A DNA stretch of 60,473 nucleotides from JBFIHF01 sp964411125 (GTDB lineage Bacteria; Myxococcota_A; Bradymonadia; Bradymonadales; Bradymonadaceae), in NCBI GenBank assembly GCA_964411125.1, contig CAYPJU010000036.1:1-60473 (forward strand). Reading direction: 5' to 3'. The position numbers were made by a program, and so were the translations under genes. A model generated the notes under the pieces. It saw only the letters and a list, made by a program, of their open reading frames with translations, had not been told where the DNA came from and searched no databases. How positions within the stretch are numbered: position 1 is the first letter of the stretch; each line of letters begins with the position of its first letter. Positions 26,871-35,333 of the stretch are shown one piece after another.

Positions 26871-27539
26871 ATGAAGAACTTCTGGATGATCGCGCTCGTC
26901 GCGGCGCTCGCAGTCGGCTGCGGGAACAACAACGGAAACAACGGCGCGAGCAACAACGGCTCGAACAACGGCGCGTCCAACAACGGCGCGTCGAACAACG
27001 GTGGTTCGAACAACGGCGCGTCCAACAACGGCGCATCGAACAACGGCGCGACCAACAACGGCACGTCGAACAACGGCCAGCCGAACAACGGTGTCACCAG
27101 CGGGCCCGAGGAGCCGTACGTCAGCGAATTCCGCTACTACGAGGAGTCCGACGACGGGTTCGCGACCACGCGGCGCGGCTACACGATCGGTATTCGCGGG
27201 CTCCAGATCTCGAACAACGAAGGGAACCAGAAGCCGCTCGACGCCGCAGACGCCGAAGCGTTCGCGGCCGCGCATCTGGGCGATGCCACGATCGCGTCGA
27301 TGCGCGACGGCTGGAATTGCCCCGAAGTCACCGGCGAAGCCGACATGGGAGGCACGCCCGACGCCGGCACGAGCACGCTTGGCGACAATACCTGGTGGTT
27401 CGAGGCTCGTATCCAGGACGACGGCGGAACCCAGGAGATCAAAGAGATCACTGGCTGCGTCGCCGCGGACGATGCGGCGGTGATGGACATCATCGCCGCG
27501 ATGAACGAGCTCGGCGTCAAATACGACATCGACCGCTGA
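26871..27539 (+). CDS. Lipoprotein with Asn-Asn-Gly repeat linker
   Basis: A 222-residue lipoprotein. MKNFWMIALVAALAVGC is the signal with lipobox Cys17. Residues 19-74 are an Asn-rich linker of NNG units, mostly NNGAS. The folded C-terminal part (about 80-222) is acidic, with a Cys near 157 and another near 202 that could form a disulfide; no family was recognised. The ATG follows GGAGAGAAAA. A GTG-start membrane glycosyltransferase gene begins 12 bp after the stop, so co-transcription is possible. Such flexible N/G-rich linkers after the lipid anchor recur in Bradymonadota and Myxococcota lipoproteins. Confidence 0.8.
   Translation: MKNFWMIALVAALAVGCGNNNGNNGASNNGSNNGASNNGASNNGGSNNGASNNGASNNGATNNGTSNNGQPNNGVTSGPEEPYVSEFRYYEESDDGFATTRRGYTIGIRGLQISNNEGNQKPLDAADAEAFAAAHLGDATIASMRDGWNCPEVTGEADMGGTPDAGTSTLGDNTWWFEARIQDDGGTQEIKEITGCVAADDAAVMDIIAAMNELGVKYDIDR
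26925..27092 (+). repeat. In-frame 15-bp minisatellite encoding NNG-x-x
   Basis: About eleven near-identical units of AACAACGGCGCGTCG type, encoding Asn-Asn-Gly plus two small residues. Most units are 15 bp, with some shortened. Copy-number changes would keep the reading frame and alter only linker length. Confidence 0.9.
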
Positions 27540-27551
27540 CCAAAGGAACCG

Positions 27552-29303
27552 GTGGGTCAGATCGCCAGGCTCGCTTTCGGTAGCCTTCTCGTCGCGTCGT
27601 TCTTCGGCCTGCAGAAGACCGAGGTCGGACTCGACGTGACGTTCACCGGTGGGTTCACCAACAGTACGCCGTCCGAGCTCTATCTGTGGCTCGCGACGGC
27701 GTTCCTTTTGGTCCCGGGGGGAGTTCTCCTCGCGTCGACGGTCGCGGCGCCGCTCGTCCGCCGCGCCGAACCGGTGGTGCGCGCGCTCGACGAAGCCTCA
27801 CCTCGAGCGCTCGTGGCTCTCGGCGCGTGGCTACTGCTCGGCACGACCCTCGCGGCCGTCCTCCTCAACCAGTTCGTCCTCCTGGGACACCCGATCACCG
27901 ACGACGAGCAGTTCATCCGCTACGGCGGACAGCTCCTGGCGAGCGGACGTATCACCGAGCCCGCGCCCGCCTATCTCGACATAATGCCGACGTGGCTCCT
28001 CTACTTGCGCGAAGGGCAGCTCACGTCGTTCGACTGGCTGGGGGGGCAGATCGCCTGGGCGGTAGCGGAGCTGACCGGAACCGGAACCGCCATCTTCGGC
28101 GTCTTCGCAGGTGTCTTCGTGCTCGGCACGACCCTCGCCGCGGCGCAACTCTTCGGGCGTCGCTGGGCGCTCGTCGCCGTCGTCGTCGCGATCACTTCCC
28201 CCATGGCGGTCCTCCTGTCCGCCACGTCTCATGCCCACGTCGTGTCGCGCGGACTCGTCGCGGCGACCTTCGCGGCGTGGTTCGCCGGTCGCGGGCGAGG
28301 CGTACGTTGGTGGAGCGGAGTCGGTCTCCTGGCGGGAGCTGCGTTCGTGACACGTCCGCCGGAGGTCGCGCTTCTCTTTTTGCCGCTCGGGGTCGCTCTC
28401 GCTCTCGACGCTCGAAACGCGGAGGGGAGGGCGCCCGTGCTCGGGCTCGCCCTCGGCGCGGCGCTCCCCGTCGCCCTTTTCCTGGTGCATTCGTGGGTCG
28501 TGACGGGCTCGATCCTGCCGGCGCGGATGGCGCCGAACGAGCTCGGAGAGTTGCACTCGTTCTTCCGCTCGCCCTTCGCCTTCCTCGCTGAGCCGAGCCT
28601 CCTCGTCAGCCGCTTCGGCGCCAATTCCGGGTACAACCTCTTCATGCTCTCGATATCGTTCTGGAGCATTCTCGGTCTCCCCGCCGTGATCGCCGGGGCG
28701 GGGGCAAACCGCAACACGAAGCTGCTGGCCGCCGGGGTCGTGAGCGCGCTCGGACTGGGGCTCTTGCACGACCACTACGGGCTGCACCTAGTGGGGCCGA
28801 TCCACTACTCCGAGACCGTCCCGGCGCTCGTGCTCCTGACGGTCGCAGGACTCAGGCGAATGTGGGACGGGCTGGCGGAGGTTGGGTGGCGCGAGCATGC
28901 CCTGGCCACCGTTGTCGCCGGAAGCGCTTTCGCGCTGATGGTCTCGAACGTCTGGTACCTGCGGGGGCTACATCGGCAGGCCGAGATTCACGAGGCGATG
29001 TATTCGCTCACTGCGGGGCCCGACTTCGACGATTCGATCGTGCTGGGCCCTCAATACAAAGACGCGTGGTGGAACGTTCCCGAATTCCGAGAGACTCAAT
29101 CGTTCGTGTTTCGGTGGCGCCCGATGGATCCGGGGCGGGACGACCGCGTCTTGTTCGGACATTACCGCCCCGACGAACCGGAGGCGCTCCGCGCGCTGCT
29201 CGAAGCGATGCCGGATCGCCGAGTCTTCGTCGTCGCCCTCCTCCCGGCGGCTCCATGGTTGAAGCTGGTACCGCTGGAGAGCGTCCCGAACGCTCCGCGC
29301 TGA
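27552..29303 (+). CDS. GT-C-fold membrane glycosyltransferase-like protein
   Basis: A 583-residue polytopic membrane protein with about ten hydrophobic segments. After the second to third segments comes GHPITDDEQFIRYGG, an acidic Asp-Asp-Glu motif in the first periplasmic loop as in GT39/GT83-type polyprenyl-phosphate-dependent glycosyltransferases. A soluble C-terminal region (about 470-583) follows the last segment. The start is GTG with AAGGA four bases upstream. Not assigned to a named family; the GT-C call rests on topology and the acidic motif. It lies directly behind the NNG lipoprotein and ends at a hairpin facing a convergent gene. Confidence 0.65.
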   Translation: MGQIARLAFGSLLVASFFGLQKTEVGLDVTFTGGFTNSTPSELYLWLATAFLLVPGGVLLASTVAAPLVRRAEPVVRALDEASPRALVALGAWLLLGTTLAAVLLNQFVLLGHPITDDEQFIRYGGQLLASGRITEPAPAYLDIMPTWLLYLREGQLTSFDWLGGQIAWAVAELTGTGTAIFGVFAGVFVLGTTLAAAQLFGRRWALVAVVVAITSPMAVLLSATSHAHVVSRGLVAATFAAWFAGRGRGVRWWSGVGLLAGAAFVTRPPEVALLFLPLGVALALDARNAEGRAPVLGLALGAALPVALFLVHSWVVTGSILPARMAPNELGELHSFFRSPFAFLAEPSLLVSRFGANSGYNLFMLSISFWSILGLPAVIAGAGANRNTKLLAAGVVSALGLGLLHDHYGLHLVGPIHYSETVPALVLLTVAGLRRMWDGLAEVGWREHALATVVAGSAFALMVSNVWYLRGLHRQAEIHEAMYSLTAGPDFDDSIVLGPQYKDAWWNVPEFRETQSFVFRWRPMDPGRDDRVLFGHYRPDEPEALRALLEAMPDRRVFVVALLPAAPWLKLVPLESVPNAPR

Positions 29304-29318
29304 CTCGTGACACGAGGC

Positions 29319-29340
29319 GTGCGGCGTCGGAGCGCCGCAC
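29319..29340. terminator. Hairpin between convergent genes
   Basis: GTGCGGCG (29319-29326) and CGCCGCAC (29333-29340) form a perfect 8-bp stem with a 6-base loop, just after CTCGTGACACGAG, another small palindrome. There is no T-run. It could be a bidirectional or weak transcription stop between the 27552-29303 and 29377-29892 genes. Confidence 0.4.
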
Positions 29341-29376
29341 CACGTTCTCGCGGCGCGTCGCTCAGCGACTCGGTTT

Positions 29377-29892
29377 TCAAGCAGACATCTTCCCGAGCCG
29401 CTCGCGCAACACGTCGAGCCGCGACCGGAGCAGCGTCTCGACCTCCGACTTCAGGAGCTTCTCGATTGCCCGTCCGACCAGCCCGAAGTTGAGCCGAAAC
29501 TCGATGCTCTGCGTGAGCCGGCACCCTTGTGGGGTGGGTCGTAGGGCGATCGACCCCGCGGATTCGTACTTCGACTCCCAGTGCGGCGGGACGTCAGGGG
29601 TGACGTCGAGCGTCGCGGTGAGGTCGTCGAGATTCCAGCGGGTCGTCTCGACCCACGAGACGGTCGAGGGCGCTCGATCTTCGTACTTCTTCAAGATGGC
29701 GGGGAGTCGCGTCGGCGCTACGAACCGCACCGCGATCGTGCGTTGGTTGCCGACGGTCTCGTCCGCCTCCACCTCGGCACTCTGCAGGAGCGAGACCCGG
29801 TCGGTCACGTCCTGGAGGTACTCGGGAGCCGACAGGGCTGCGATGACTTCTTCGGGGCTGGCCCCGAACTCGGTTTCGACGTTAATCTGCAT
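29377..29892 (-). CDS. SRPBCC/DUF2505-like protein
   Basis: A 171-residue protein resembling DUF2505 members of the START/SRPBCC fold: MQINVETEFGASPEEVIAALSAPEYL at the start, alternating strands in the middle (TIAVRFVAPTRLP), and the C-terminal helix with RAIEKLLKSEVETLL. These domains bind hydrophobic ligands; no ligand is known here. The ATG at 29892 is preferred (AGGA upstream) to an upstream start adding ten residues. It is divergent from the GT-C gene at 29982 across 89 bp. Confidence 0.75.
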   Translation of the reverse strand: MQINVETEFGASPEEVIAALSAPEYLQDVTDRVSLLQSAEVEADETVGNQRTIAVRFVAPTRLPAILKKYEDRAPSTVSWVETTRWNLDDLTATLDVTPDVPPHWESKYESAGSIALRPTPQGCRLTQSIEFRLNFGLVGRAIEKLLKSEVETLLRSRLDVLRERLGKMSA

Positions 29893-29981
29893 GTCCTGCT
29901 CGCAGAGGGTTCGCTGCGGCAACGTCGTACCATCGGCTCCCTATTCCAGTCGACCCACTAACACCTCCACGAGCCATCCCC

Positions 29982-31583
29982 GTGATCGACGACGCGCCGC
30001 CCCGAACGCGACCCACCGAATGGCTCGCGCTCGTCGTCGTCCTCGTCCTCGCCACAATCGGCTGGGACGCGTTCCGTTTCCTCACCGACGACGCCTACAT
30101 CTTTTTCCGCTACGCCGACCAGTGGCTGGCCGGGCGGGGCATCGTCTTCAATCCCGCCCCGTTCGAACCGGTCGAGGGCTATACGAGCCCGCTGTGGCTC
30201 GCCCTCGTCACCGCAGTGTGGGCCGTCACGGGCCTCGAACCCCCCGTCTTCGCCGAGGTCCTCGGTCTCCTCTTCGGGTGGGGGACCCTCGCCTGGGCCT
30301 GGTGGTTCGCGAGGGCGCGGTTCGGCGGGACGCCGATCCTCGTCGCGCTCGGCTTCGCCCTCGTCCTGTCCAACCGGACGTTCCTGACGTGGATGAGCTC
30401 GGGGCTCGAGACCTCGATGTTCAACTTCCTTGTGGTCGGCTGGACGCTCTGGGCGTGGCGCGGCGTCGAGGGGCTCCCGCGCGCCGCCGTCCTCGTCGGT
30501 CTCGGCTCCGCGCTCGCCCTGACCCGGCCCGAAGGGATGGGGTGGGCGCTCACCTCCGTAGGCCTCGTCGCCGTGCTCGACGTGGCGCGGTTGAGCCTCC
30601 GCCACCGAGCGCTCGCGATCGTCCCCTTCGGCCTGCCGCTCCTGCATCTCGGCTGGCGGCGCTGGTACTACGGCGAGTGGGTCCCCAACACGTACTACGC
30701 CAAAGTCGCCGATCCGTGGCCCGAGGCGGGGCTCCGGTACTTCGGGTCGTTCGTCGTCGAGTACGGCGTCTGGTGCTGGCTCGGGCTCGTCGGCGCCGCG
30801 CTGATCGTCACCGCGCGCCGGGGATTCGGGCGTCCCGGGCCAGCCCCGGCAGCGGCGCTCGCACTGCTGGTGGGCCACTGGGGCTATTACACGTTCGTCG
30901 TCGGCGGGGACCACTTCGAGTACCGCGTCTACAGCCACCTCCCGGTGCTCTTCGCCCTCTCCGCGATCTGGGCCGCGAAGAACCTCGCCGAGCGGACCCG
31001 AACGAGCGCTTTGTTGCTCGCCCTCTACCTCGCTGCTTCTCTCCCGGTGCAGTGGACACACTGGTTGGCGACACGCGACCTCGAGACTCGAGCCAGCACC
31101 CGCTGGCTCGCCGAGCCGATCGCGGAAGCGTTTCCTCCCGGTGCCAGAGCGGTGATGCAGCGATGGGACGCCTGGCAGCGCTGGCTCATCGTGGGACACT
31201 TCATCGGCATGCGGCACCAGGAGCACCGGATCTTCCTCTACGATCAGCTCGCCCAGCTCCCGCCGCGCGAGGAGGGCGCCAGGATCGCCTGGGAGCCCGG
31301 CCATCCCGTCCACGCGGCGGTGTCGGTCGGGGTGAAGGGGTGGGTGATGCCGAACGTCGCCGTCGTCGACAAAGTGGGGCTCGTCGACCGCGTCGTGGCG
31401 AAGAACCCCGACGTTCGCGCGAGCCGCAAGATGGCGCACATCCGCCAGCCACCGGCCGGCTACCTCGAGTGCCTCCAGCCCAACGTCGAGACCTACGTCG
31501 GCGGCAAGCTCACCGTTCGCCCCCGTCCCCTGCCGGATGCTACCATCGAGGCGTGTCAGGCGAAGTATCACGACGATGAGTGA
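29982..31583 (+). CDS. GT-C membrane glycosyltransferase-like (arabinofuranosyltransferase-type)
   Basis: A 533-residue polytopic protein. After the first membrane segment it carries LTDDAYIFFRYADQWLAGRGIVFN followed by PVEGYTSPLWLALV, the typical first-loop signature (DDAYI-FRYA ... EGYTSPLW) of a bacterial GT-C group related to arabinofuranosyltransferases that use polyprenyl-phosphate sugars. About ten membrane segments are followed by a periplasmic C-terminal domain. The start is GTG. The last eight bases overlap the next start, indicating a two-gene unit. The sugar and acceptor are unknown. Confidence 0.75.
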   Translation: MIDDAPPRTRPTEWLALVVVLVLATIGWDAFRFLTDDAYIFFRYADQWLAGRGIVFNPAPFEPVEGYTSPLWLALVTAVWAVTGLEPPVFAEVLGLLFGWGTLAWAWWFARARFGGTPILVALGFALVLSNRTFLTWMSSGLETSMFNFLVVGWTLWAWRGVEGLPRAAVLVGLGSALALTRPEGMGWALTSVGLVAVLDVARLSLRHRALAIVPFGLPLLHLGWRRWYYGEWVPNTYYAKVADPWPEAGLRYFGSFVVEYGVWCWLGLVGAALIVTARRGFGRPGPAPAAALALLVGHWGYYTFVVGGDHFEYRVYSHLPVLFALSAIWAAKNLAERTRTSALLLALYLAASLPVQWTHWLATRDLETRASTRWLAEPIAEAFPPGARAVMQRWDAWQRWLIVGHFIGMRHQEHRIFLYDQLAQLPPREEGARIAWEPGHPVHAAVSVGVKGWVMPNVAVVDKVGLVDRVVAKNPDVRASRKMAHIRQPPAGYLECLQPNVETYVGGKLTVRPRPLPDATIEACQAKYHDDE

Positions 31584-33198
31584 GGCGGGCGGCGAAAGGT
31601 GGGGCGTTGCGTACGGGGCGGTTGCGGTCCTGGCGGTCTTGCTCTGCTCGACCGAACTCGCCGATCCCGATCTCGGGTTTCATCTCGCGACGGGGCGCGA
31701 GGTCCTCGCGAACGGCATCCCGTCCACGAACGTCCTCAGTTTCACGAACCCCGAGCACCCGTGGGTCGTCCATCAGTGGCTCTCCGCGACGGTGTTCGAG
31801 CTCGCCCGCTCCGCCGCCGGGGTCTGGGGGCTCTTCGGGCTCCGAGCCACAGTCGTCGCCACGACGTGGCTCCTCGTGCTGGCGGCCTGCAGGGCGCTCG
31901 GTGCAGCCCGCAGTCCGGCTCTGGTCGCCGTCTCCCTCGCGATGGGAGCAGCGGCGATGCGCTTCACGCTGCGCCCCCATCTCTTCACCGCGCTCTTCTT
32001 CGCGCTCGTCCTGTGGTGGTGGGCGCGGACCCGAGCCTCCGACGACCCGCCGATGCACGGTGCGGTCGTGTACGCCGCAGTGCTCGGGGTCGCCTACCAG
32101 TTCCACGCTGGTGCGCTGACGATCGCGCTCGCGCTGCTGGCGCTGGGGGTCGGTGGGATCGCGGAGCGGGGCGAACGCACCGGGCGACGCGACGTCCGCG
32201 GCGCGCTGGTCGGTCTCGTCGCAGGGATGGCCCTCGCTGCAGGCACGCTCCTCGCTTACCACCCCGCGGGACTCTCGGTCCTCGCGGTCCCGTTCGATCT
32301 CGGTGGTAGCGAGGTCCTTCGCCGGCACGTCGTCGAGTACCGCGCGCTGTGGGAGCTCCCGTTCGAGCACGTGGCGTTTGCCTGGCTCCTGCTCGCCGCT
32401 ACGGTGTGCATCGTGCCGTTCTGGCGACGCATTCCCCCCGGACTTCTCCTGATGGTGGGCGGGATGGCCTTCCTCGCGCTGAGGCACGTCCGGATGGTCG
32501 ATGCTCTCGCCATCGCGGCGGCCCCCGCTCTAGCCTTCGCCTTTGGTGAACTCGCTTCGCGTGCGAGCGCGGCCGGCAGGCGTCTGGTGCCGGTGCTCGC
32601 GTTCGCGGTGGCGACCAGCGCGGTCGCCTCTCGGTGGAGCCTGATCCCGCCGGGTGTCCGCTTCAACGAACACGTCTTCGCGAAGGGACTCTTCGACTTC
32701 GTGGAACGTCACGGCCTGCAGGGGAGGGCGTTCGTCACCAACGGAATCGGGGGCCCTTATCTGGCGCGCTTCTACCCGGAACGAAAGGTCTTCTTCGATC
32801 CCCGCTTCGAGGCCTACCCCCCCGAGTTCGTGACCGACGTCTACCGCGCCACCCGCTACGGCGAGCCCGGATGGAGCGAAACGCTCGACCGCTGGGAGAT
32901 CGACGTCGCCATCCTCGAGCACACCACCCCCGGCGAGCGGCGGCTGCAGGAAGGACGCCCGAATCTGCGCCAGCAGCTCGCGGCGAGCCCGGACTGGTTC
33001 CTCGTCCACTTCGACGACGTGGGTGCGGTCTTCGTTCGTCGTGGGTCGATGGCCGCGAGCGAGGTGGCCGCCCTCGAGCTTCCGGCCGTCGATCCCGACC
33101 GACTGAAGGTGTTCGCCCCAGACATTGCCCGACCGGGGTTGCAGAGGCTCGGCAGAGAGGCTCCGTCGCTGCGTTTGCTCGAAATGGTCGGAGATTGA
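31576..33198 (+). CDS. Polytopic membrane protein, GT-C-like
   Basis: A 540-residue membrane protein with roughly ten hydrophobic segments. The first-loop sequence PDLGFHLATGREVLANGIPSTNVLSFTNP and a following WVVHQWL are typical of a widespread family of unnamed bacterial membrane proteins with GT-C-like topology. The C-terminal soluble part contains FVTNGIGGPYLARFYPERKVFFDPRFEAYP. The ATG at 31576 overlaps the previous gene by eight bases. No donor-binding acidic pair comparable to the other GT-C proteins was noticed, so enzymatic activity is uncertain. Probably partners with the preceding gene. Confidence 0.65.
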   Translation: MSEAGGERWGVAYGAVAVLAVLLCSTELADPDLGFHLATGREVLANGIPSTNVLSFTNPEHPWVVHQWLSATVFELARSAAGVWGLFGLRATVVATTWLLVLAACRALGAARSPALVAVSLAMGAAAMRFTLRPHLFTALFFALVLWWWARTRASDDPPMHGAVVYAAVLGVAYQFHAGALTIALALLALGVGGIAERGERTGRRDVRGALVGLVAGMALAAGTLLAYHPAGLSVLAVPFDLGGSEVLRRHVVEYRALWELPFEHVAFAWLLLAATVCIVPFWRRIPPGLLLMVGGMAFLALRHVRMVDALAIAAAPALAFAFGELASRASAAGRRLVPVLAFAVATSAVASRWSLIPPGVRFNEHVFAKGLFDFVERHGLQGRAFVTNGIGGPYLARFYPERKVFFDPRFEAYPPEFVTDVYRATRYGEPGWSETLDRWEIDVAILEHTTPGERRLQEGRPNLRQQLAASPDWFLVHFDDVGAVFVRRGSMAASEVAALELPAVDPDRLKVFAPDIARPGLQRLGREAPSLRLLEMVGD

Positions 33199-33270
33199 GT
33201 GGTGGTAACCGCCTCATCCCCCAAAGTCCGACCTTTGTGATACGCTGGTCCGAAGACGTTGTGAGTACTG

Positions 33271-35319
33271 ATGAGCGAACGAGAGTCCCGAACACCCCCG
33301 CCTGACGTAGTCCTTCCGACGCTGGCGGCCATGGTTTTGGGCGGGTTTTGCGTCGCCCTCCCCGATGTCGTCATCGCTGCGGCGGACCTGCCGGACTTCG
33401 GCAAGAGCGAGCTGCATCCGCTCTCCTACCTCGTCGTCTTGCTCGCGCTTCCCACGCTCGTCTGTGGCGCGCATGGGGCCGTCGGGCTGGTCGTCTTGAA
33501 GATGGCCCAGGAGCGAGGGTCACGGTGGCTTCGCGCGGCGAGTTGGGGGCTGGCTGCCGTCGTCGGACTGCTCTGGCCTCAGACGGTGTTGGACGGCGAC
33601 GGCATTCGGGCGTGGGCCCACTACGATCTGATTCGGGCCGCCGCCTGGGTTGTCGGGCCCCTCGGCGCCGTGGTCGCCACAGAGGTCTTCGCGAGGATTC
33701 TGACCGCGGCGAAGCGTGCTCGGCCCGTACTCGTCTTACTCCCGCTGACGCTCGGCGCCGCCTCCCACTTCGTCTTGCCGGAGTACCTCGCCTTCCACGG
33801 GTTCTCGTTGCTCGTCGCTGCCGCACTGACGACCTGGGTACTCGCCCCGTGGTTGGCCAGCCGTCGCGCGGAGTTGTGGCTCTCCTCGTTGTTTCTGGTG
33901 CTCGTGTTGGCCGTCCTCGTCGTGCCGGGACGCGAGAAGGCTCAGCGGTTCGCCCAGAGACATGCGCATGCACCTGCCGCTCTGTTGCGGCTTCCGACGA
34001 CGAGGTTTCTCGAACAACGAGCAGTCCACGCCACCGGCGTGGACGGCGAACTCCTGGAATCGGACGCTGTCGCTGCGCTCGCCGCGTTCCCTCGGCCGAT
34101 CGTCGCGGGTGGCGGCCGCAAGGGACGAAACATACTCTTCGTCGTGCTGGAGTCGGTCAGACACGACTCGTGGTCGGATGACGGCGTGGCCCGGCGCTTC
34201 GCGCAGTGGCGTCGGCAGGGCCTCTACTTTCCTCGCGCCATCGCTCAGTACCCGGCGACTCCGCTCGCGTATGGAGCAATGTTCACGTCCCAGACTCCGA
34301 CGGTCCTCACAGGGACACCATTCTGGGCGCGCTCGCGTATTTTCGAGTTGCTCGTGCCCGAGTTCGACCACCTTCTTCTGGCGGCGCCGAACAACCCCTG
34401 GTTCCAGCACTCTGCGATTCTCGACTTCTTCGTGCCATCGGGGGCGGCGGTCGTTCGGCACGAATCGGCGGAAGAGGGGCTCGCCGGGTTACGAACCAGC
34501 ATCGAGCAGATCCCGGAGGAAGAATCGTTCTTCGCGTGGATTCACATCTACGAGCCCCACGAGCCCTGGGAGCAACGCCCAGAGTTTGCGTTGGGTGTGG
34601 GGCCGGAGGCCGCTTACACGTCGGAGCTCCGCTACGTGGACCACCATCTCGGAGCCTTCATGGAGTGGTTCTACGAGCTTCCGCGCTCCCGGGAGACGTT
34701 GGTCGTACTCGTGGCGGACCACGGCGAAGCCACGGGTGAGATCGTGGCCGGCGAGAGATTCTATGGTCACCACGTCCACGTTCACGGAGTTCTTTCGAAC
34801 ATCCCGGCATACTTTTCGGGGCCCGGGCTTCCGTCGGGCGCAGTCCTGACCGAGCCCAACGTCCAGCAGATGGATGTCGTCCCTACGTTCTTCGACTTCA
34901 TGGGCGTCCCGATTCCGGAGAGCGCCTTCGTTCAAGGGCGGTCGGTCTACGCCACGCTCGCGGATCCACGAGAGCGGAGTCTGCCCACCGAAGCGTTCGG
35001 CATCAGGGGGCACGAGTTCTTCGACTTCGTAGCCCGAGTGCGGGGGGCGGGGGTCGACGAGGTTCGCTCCCAGTTCGCCGCCGCCACTCAGAGCGGCGCT
35101 TATCCCCCGAAGTTTTCCCTGCAGCACGGCCGGTACAAACTCGTTCACGATCGGCTCATCGACGAGATGCGAATCTACGACATCGTCGACGACCCGGGCG
35201 AGACCAGGGACCTCAGCTCGAGTCACCCCGAAATCTACGAGAACCTCGTTGGTCGGAAATCGCAGTGGGACCTTCAACAGCAGTTCATCATCCGCGAATT
35301 CAACGCAACGCCACGCTGA
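33271..35319 (+). CDS. Membrane sulfatase-like phosphotransferase (alkaline phosphatase superfamily)
   Basis: A 682-residue protein: six or so N-terminal membrane segments (to about 220), then a periplasmic sulfatase-fold domain from NILFVVLESVRHDSW. The probable nucleophile is Thr330 in YPATPLAYGAMFTSQTP. The Cys/Ser-x-Pro-x-Arg motif needed for formylglycine in true sulfatases is absent. Metal ligands include DHGE (483-486) and the later HHVHVHG. This layout is that of LtaS/EptA-type lipid-headgroup transferases (phosphoglycerol or phosphoethanolamine). It ends 14 bp from a convergent second member of the same superfamily. The substrate is unknown. Confidence 0.8.
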   Translation: MSERESRTPPPDVVLPTLAAMVLGGFCVALPDVVIAAADLPDFGKSELHPLSYLVVLLALPTLVCGAHGAVGLVVLKMAQERGSRWLRAASWGLAAVVGLLWPQTVLDGDGIRAWAHYDLIRAAAWVVGPLGAVVATEVFARILTAAKRARPVLVLLPLTLGAASHFVLPEYLAFHGFSLLVAAALTTWVLAPWLASRRAELWLSSLFLVLVLAVLVVPGREKAQRFAQRHAHAPAALLRLPTTRFLEQRAVHATGVDGELLESDAVAALAAFPRPIVAGGGRKGRNILFVVLESVRHDSWSDDGVARRFAQWRRQGLYFPRAIAQYPATPLAYGAMFTSQTPTVLTGTPFWARSRIFELLVPEFDHLLLAAPNNPWFQHSAILDFFVPSGAAVVRHESAEEGLAGLRTSIEQIPEEESFFAWIHIYEPHEPWEQRPEFALGVGPEAAYTSELRYVDHHLGAFMEWFYELPRSRETLVVLVADHGEATGEIVAGERFYGHHVHVHGVLSNIPAYFSGPGLPSGAVLTEPNVQQMDVVPTFFDFMGVPIPESAFVQGRSVYATLADPRERSLPTEAFGIRGHEFFDFVARVRGAGVDEVRSQFAAATQSGAYPPKFSLQHGRYKLVHDRLIDEMRIYDIVDDPGETRDLSSSHPEIYENLVGRKSQWDLQQQFIIREFNATPR

Positions 35320-35333
35320 AGGCGCCACGAATC

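Noticed and set aside
22300..27036. A 1578-codon open frame on the minus strand antisense to the metalloprotease
   Set aside because: Composition is Val/Arg/Asp-rich with no family sequence, and it mirrors codon bias of the plus-strand gene, which has signal peptide, zinc motif, ribosome site and terminator.
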